Assembly: GCA_002347925.1 (NCBI GenBank)
Contig: DDYL01000018.1
Location: 23,509 to 31,642 of the forward strand
Source: Chloroflexi bacterium UBA2235
GTDB lineage: Bacteria > Chloroflexota > UBA11872 > UBA12225
Length of the DNA: 8,134 bases
Direction: 5' to 3'
Shown here: positions 6,644-8,134 of the stretch, piece by piece
Layout of the letters: every line of letters begins with the position of its first letter
Position numbering within the stretch: position 1 is the first letter of the stretch
Made by a program: the position numbers and the translations under genes
The notes under the pieces: model-generated
Database searches by the model: none
Seen by the model: only the letters and a program-made list of their open reading frames with translations
What the model was told of the DNA's origin: nothing

Positions 6644-6667
6644 GGTTTGCAAGCCAGTTTGCAAATC
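6644..6667 (+). repeat. Tandem GTTTGCAA repeat, operator-like
   Basis: GTTTGCAA occurs at 6645-6652 and again at 6657-6664, 12 bp apart start to start. Each copy is the centre of a near-palindrome: GGTTTGCAAGCC (6644-6655, one imperfect pair) and TTTGCAAA (6658-6665, perfect). This resembles two adjacent binding sites for a dimeric repressor. The first copy coincides with the -35 box of the best promoter for the solute-binding-protein gene and the second lies in its spacer, so binding would block transcription. The regulator is not in the window. Confidence 0.5.
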
Positions 6668-6675
6668 GGTATCTT
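6647..6675 (+). promoter_or_regulatory. Candidate promoter of the solute-binding-protein gene
   Basis: TTGCAA (6647-6652) and TATCTT (6670-6675) are exactly 17 bp apart and each matches 4 of 6 consensus bases. Start of transcription near 6682 would give a leader of about 90 nt. An alternative is TTGCGT (6674-6679) with TAGAGT (6695-6700), but its 15-bp spacing is short. Confidence 0.4.
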
Positions 6676-6690
6676 GCGTTCCGAACCTGA

Positions 6691-6719
6691 GACTTAGAGT
6701 CGAACCCGACTTGAGACTC
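6691..6719 (+). other. Mutually exclusive small inverted repeats in the leader
   Basis: GACT-TAG-AGTC (6691-6701) and AGTCG-AACC-CGACT (6698-6711) are both perfect small hairpins sharing the same AGTC. A third pairing, GAGTC (6697-6701) with GACTC (6715-6719), competes with both. TGAGACT also repeats directly at 6688-6694 and 6712-6718. In the transcribed leader only one of these structures could form at a time. Each stem is short, so chance is not excluded. Confidence 0.3.
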
Positions 6720-6730
6720 GATTGTGGTCC

Positions 6731-6750
6731 GGGTGCGTGGGGACGCACCC
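6731..6750 (+). other. Perfect 8-bp hairpin in the solute-binding-protein leader
   Basis: GGGTGCGT (6731-6738) pairs completely with ACGCACCC (6743-6750) around a GGGG loop, ending 8 nt before the ribosome binding site. AAAGTTTT follows directly, so the whole looks like a GC-rich stem with a short, imperfect T-tract. It could be an attenuator, an mRNA stabiliser protecting the 5' end, or, as DNA, a palindromic operator. The pairing is certain; the role is inferred. Confidence 0.6.
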
Positions 6751-6758
6751 AAAGTTTT

Positions 6759-6765
6759 GGAGGGG
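6759..6765 (+). promoter_or_regulatory. Ribosome binding site of the solute-binding-protein gene
   Basis: GGAGGGG lies 5 nt before the ATG at 6771. This is the strongest Shine-Dalgarno match in the window, consistent with high expression of an exported binding protein, and it fixes the start. Confidence 0.8.
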
Positions 6766-6770
6766 TTGCG

Positions 6771-8134
6771 ATGCTCGTAAACGGCTCAGGCTTGAAGGAA
6801 TCTGTGAAGGGCGGGAGTCGCCGTGACTTCCTCCGGAAGATGGCTTTTGGGGTGGCAGCCGCCACCGGCGCAAGCTCATTGCAGACCAGCGCTACCGCGT
6901 TTGCTTCCTCGGACGCACATGGTGGAAGCCAGGGTTCTTCCCTGACTGGTTCCTTCCAGGGAGCATTCAAGGAAGCGCCGATGCTCGCCGACTTGGTCAA
7001 GGCCGGCAAGCTTCCATCTGTTGATCAGCGCATACCGTCAAATCCACGCGTCATCAAGCCACTGGAAGCGGTAGGCAAGTACGGTGGAACCTGGCACCGC
7101 GCGTACCGGGGACCGTCCGACCGGGTCGGACCATCCAAGTTGGTCGAGGAAATGCTGATCGACTGGGATGCTCCCGACACCAAGACCATCGGCCTTGTTG
7201 CCAACTTGGTTGAGAAGTGGGAACAGAACGCCGACGCATCAGAGTACGTCTTCACCTTGCGGCAGGGCCTGAAGTGGTCCGACGGGGCGCCGGTCACTAC
7301 TGACGACGTGATGTTCTGGTACGAAGACATCAACCAGAACAAGGACATCCGTCCCAACGCCGACCCCCTGATCAGGCAGAAGGTTGGAGCCGAGTACAAG
7401 CTCGCGACCATCGTCGCGGTTGATGCGACGACGTTCAAGGTGACGTACGCCGCCCCGAACCCGCTCCTCCCGATCGCGATCGCGAAGACAGGTGGGTTCC
7501 CGAACCCTCCCGCATTCCTTGCACCATCGCATTACCTCAAGAAGTTTCACCCGAAGTACGCGAGCGTTGACGACCTCACCAAGATCGCGACTGAGAAGAA
7601 CCTTCCGGCATGGCAAGCCCTCTGGGGTGATGCCGGAAACATGGAAGGCGCGATCGCTTTCTGGTTCAAGAACCCAGAACTGCCGACACTCCTGCCTTGG
7701 CGGGTTACCGTCCCGGCACCTGCCGATCCGTGCGTTCTCGAACGGAACCCGTTCTACTGGCAGGTTGATACTGAAGGAAACCAGCTTCCCTACATTGACA
7801 AGATTGAGCACGCGTTCTTCGAAAGTCTCGATGTCGTTAACCTCTGGGTCGCGCAGGGCAAGATCGACATGCAGATGCGTCACATCTCTGCAGGATCGTA
7901 CGTCTTCCTGAAAGAGAATGAGGCCAAGGGCAAGTACCGCGTCCTCAACTGGCGCTCAGCAAGCACGCAGGCATACTTCCCCAACCAGAATTGCCCCGAC
8001 CCGGTCTTGGCGAAACTGTTCGCCACTCCCGAGTTCCGCCAAGCAATGAACATCTCCATCAACCGGGATGAAATCGCCGAGATCGTCTACAACGGCCTCG
8101 GGGTCGGACGCCAGGCCAGCCCGGTAACCGGTTC
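6771..8134 (+). CDS. Tat-exported ABC transporter solute-binding protein, family 5 (3' end outside window)
   Basis: The frame is open from ATG 6771 to the window edge: 454 residues of a protein whose family usually has 550-700. The N-terminus has a twin-arginine signal, SRRDFLRKM (R17, R18), then a hydrophobic stretch AFGVAAATGASSL and a likely cleavage after AFA (residue 45). There is no lipobox Cys, so it is exported folded and not lipid-anchored by this signal. Family 5 (peptide/oligosaccharide-type) marks are PLEAVGKYGGTWHRAYRGPSD (97-117), GLKWSDGAPVTTDDVMFWYED (166-186), ERNPFYWQVDTEGNQLPYID (324-343) and ATPEFRQAMNISINRDEI (418-435). It should bind a solute outside the membrane and hand it to an ABC permease, probably encoded beyond the right edge. 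The ligand could be a peptide, a glycan or another compound. A hairpin and tandem operator-like repeats precede it. Confidence 0.92.
   Translation, partial: MLVNGSGLKESVKGGSRRDFLRKMAFGVAAATGASSLQTSATAFASSDAHGGSQGSSLTGSFQGAFKEAPMLADLVKAGKLPSVDQRIPSNPRVIKPLEAVGKYGGTWHRAYRGPSDRVGPSKLVEEMLIDWDAPDTKTIGLVANLVEKWEQNADASEYVFTLRQGLKWSDGAPVTTDDVMFWYEDINQNKDIRPNADPLIRQKVGAEYKLATIVAVDATTFKVTYAAPNPLLPIAIAKTGGFPNPPAFLAPSHYLKKFHPKYASVDDLTKIATEKNLPAWQALWGDAGNMEGAIAFWFKNPELPTLLPWRVTVPAPADPCVLERNPFYWQVDTEGNQLPYIDKIEHAFFESLDVVNLWVAQGKIDMQMRHISAGSYVFLKENEAKGKYRVLNWRSASTQAYFPNQNCPDPVLAKLFATPEFRQAMNISINRDEIAEIVYNGLGVGRQASPVTG

Noticed and set aside
6037..6690. Plus-strand frame of 217 codons opposite the 193-residue gene
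   Set aside because: The product is Ser/Arg/Thr-rich and low in hydrophobic order. It would run through the operator-like repeats, and the minus-strand frame has a more protein-like pattern with a promoter at its start. The choice is less certain than for the other shadows.
7239..7883. Minus-strand open frame of 214 codons
   Set aside because: It is antisense to the solute-binding protein, which has clear family motifs throughout this stretch.

Overview
The window is GC-rich bacterial DNA with tightly packed genes, Shine-Dalgarno motifs on most genes and one gene that looks leaderless. The protein families present are a galactonate-dehydratase-like enolase, an aldo/keto reductase, an isochorismatase-fold hydrolase and a twin-arginine-exported family 5 solute-binding protein. 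This mix suits a heterotrophic member of Chloroflexota (SAR202 or Thermomicrobia-like) or a high-GC actinobacterium. That assignment is an inference from family resemblance, not from a marker gene.

Layout. Positions 1-378 (+) are the 3' part of a PEBP/YbhB-like gene whose start lies before the window. It converges on a minus-strand cluster of three genes, read from right to left: an enolase-superfamily sugar-acid dehydratase (3496-2357), an aldo/keto reductase (2279-1284) and a cysteine-hydrolase-fold protein (1210-440). The gaps between them are only about 75 bp, so they are probably one operon. Divergent from it, after about 200 bp, is an acetyl-CoA-synthetase-like acyl-CoA ligase (3696-5762, +). 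A 225-bp non-coding stretch with several stem-loops separates this from a convergent 193-residue protein of unknown function (6569-5988, -). A 201-bp divergent regulatory region follows, and then the first 454 codons of a Tat-exported ABC-transporter solute-binding protein (6771 to the window end, +). That last gene is open at the right edge.

How the parts may work together. The dehydratase and reductase are the kinds of enzyme used to oxidise a sugar and then dehydrate the sugar acid. The hydrolase could remove an amide or related group, the ligase could activate a carboxylic-acid product as its CoA ester, and the solute-binding protein could deliver a substrate. This reads as a catabolic neighbourhood for an unidentified compound. 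The chain of steps is inference from neighbourhood only.

I do not see a CRISPR array, insertion sequence, tRNA, rRNA or a clearly new defence-type system. The most unusual signals are regulatory. The solute-binding-protein gene has a tandem GTTTGCAA operator-like pair laid over its best promoter, followed by a perfect 8-bp hairpin just upstream of its ribosome binding site. The neighbouring 193-residue gene has a promoter placed exactly where a leaderless transcript would need it.
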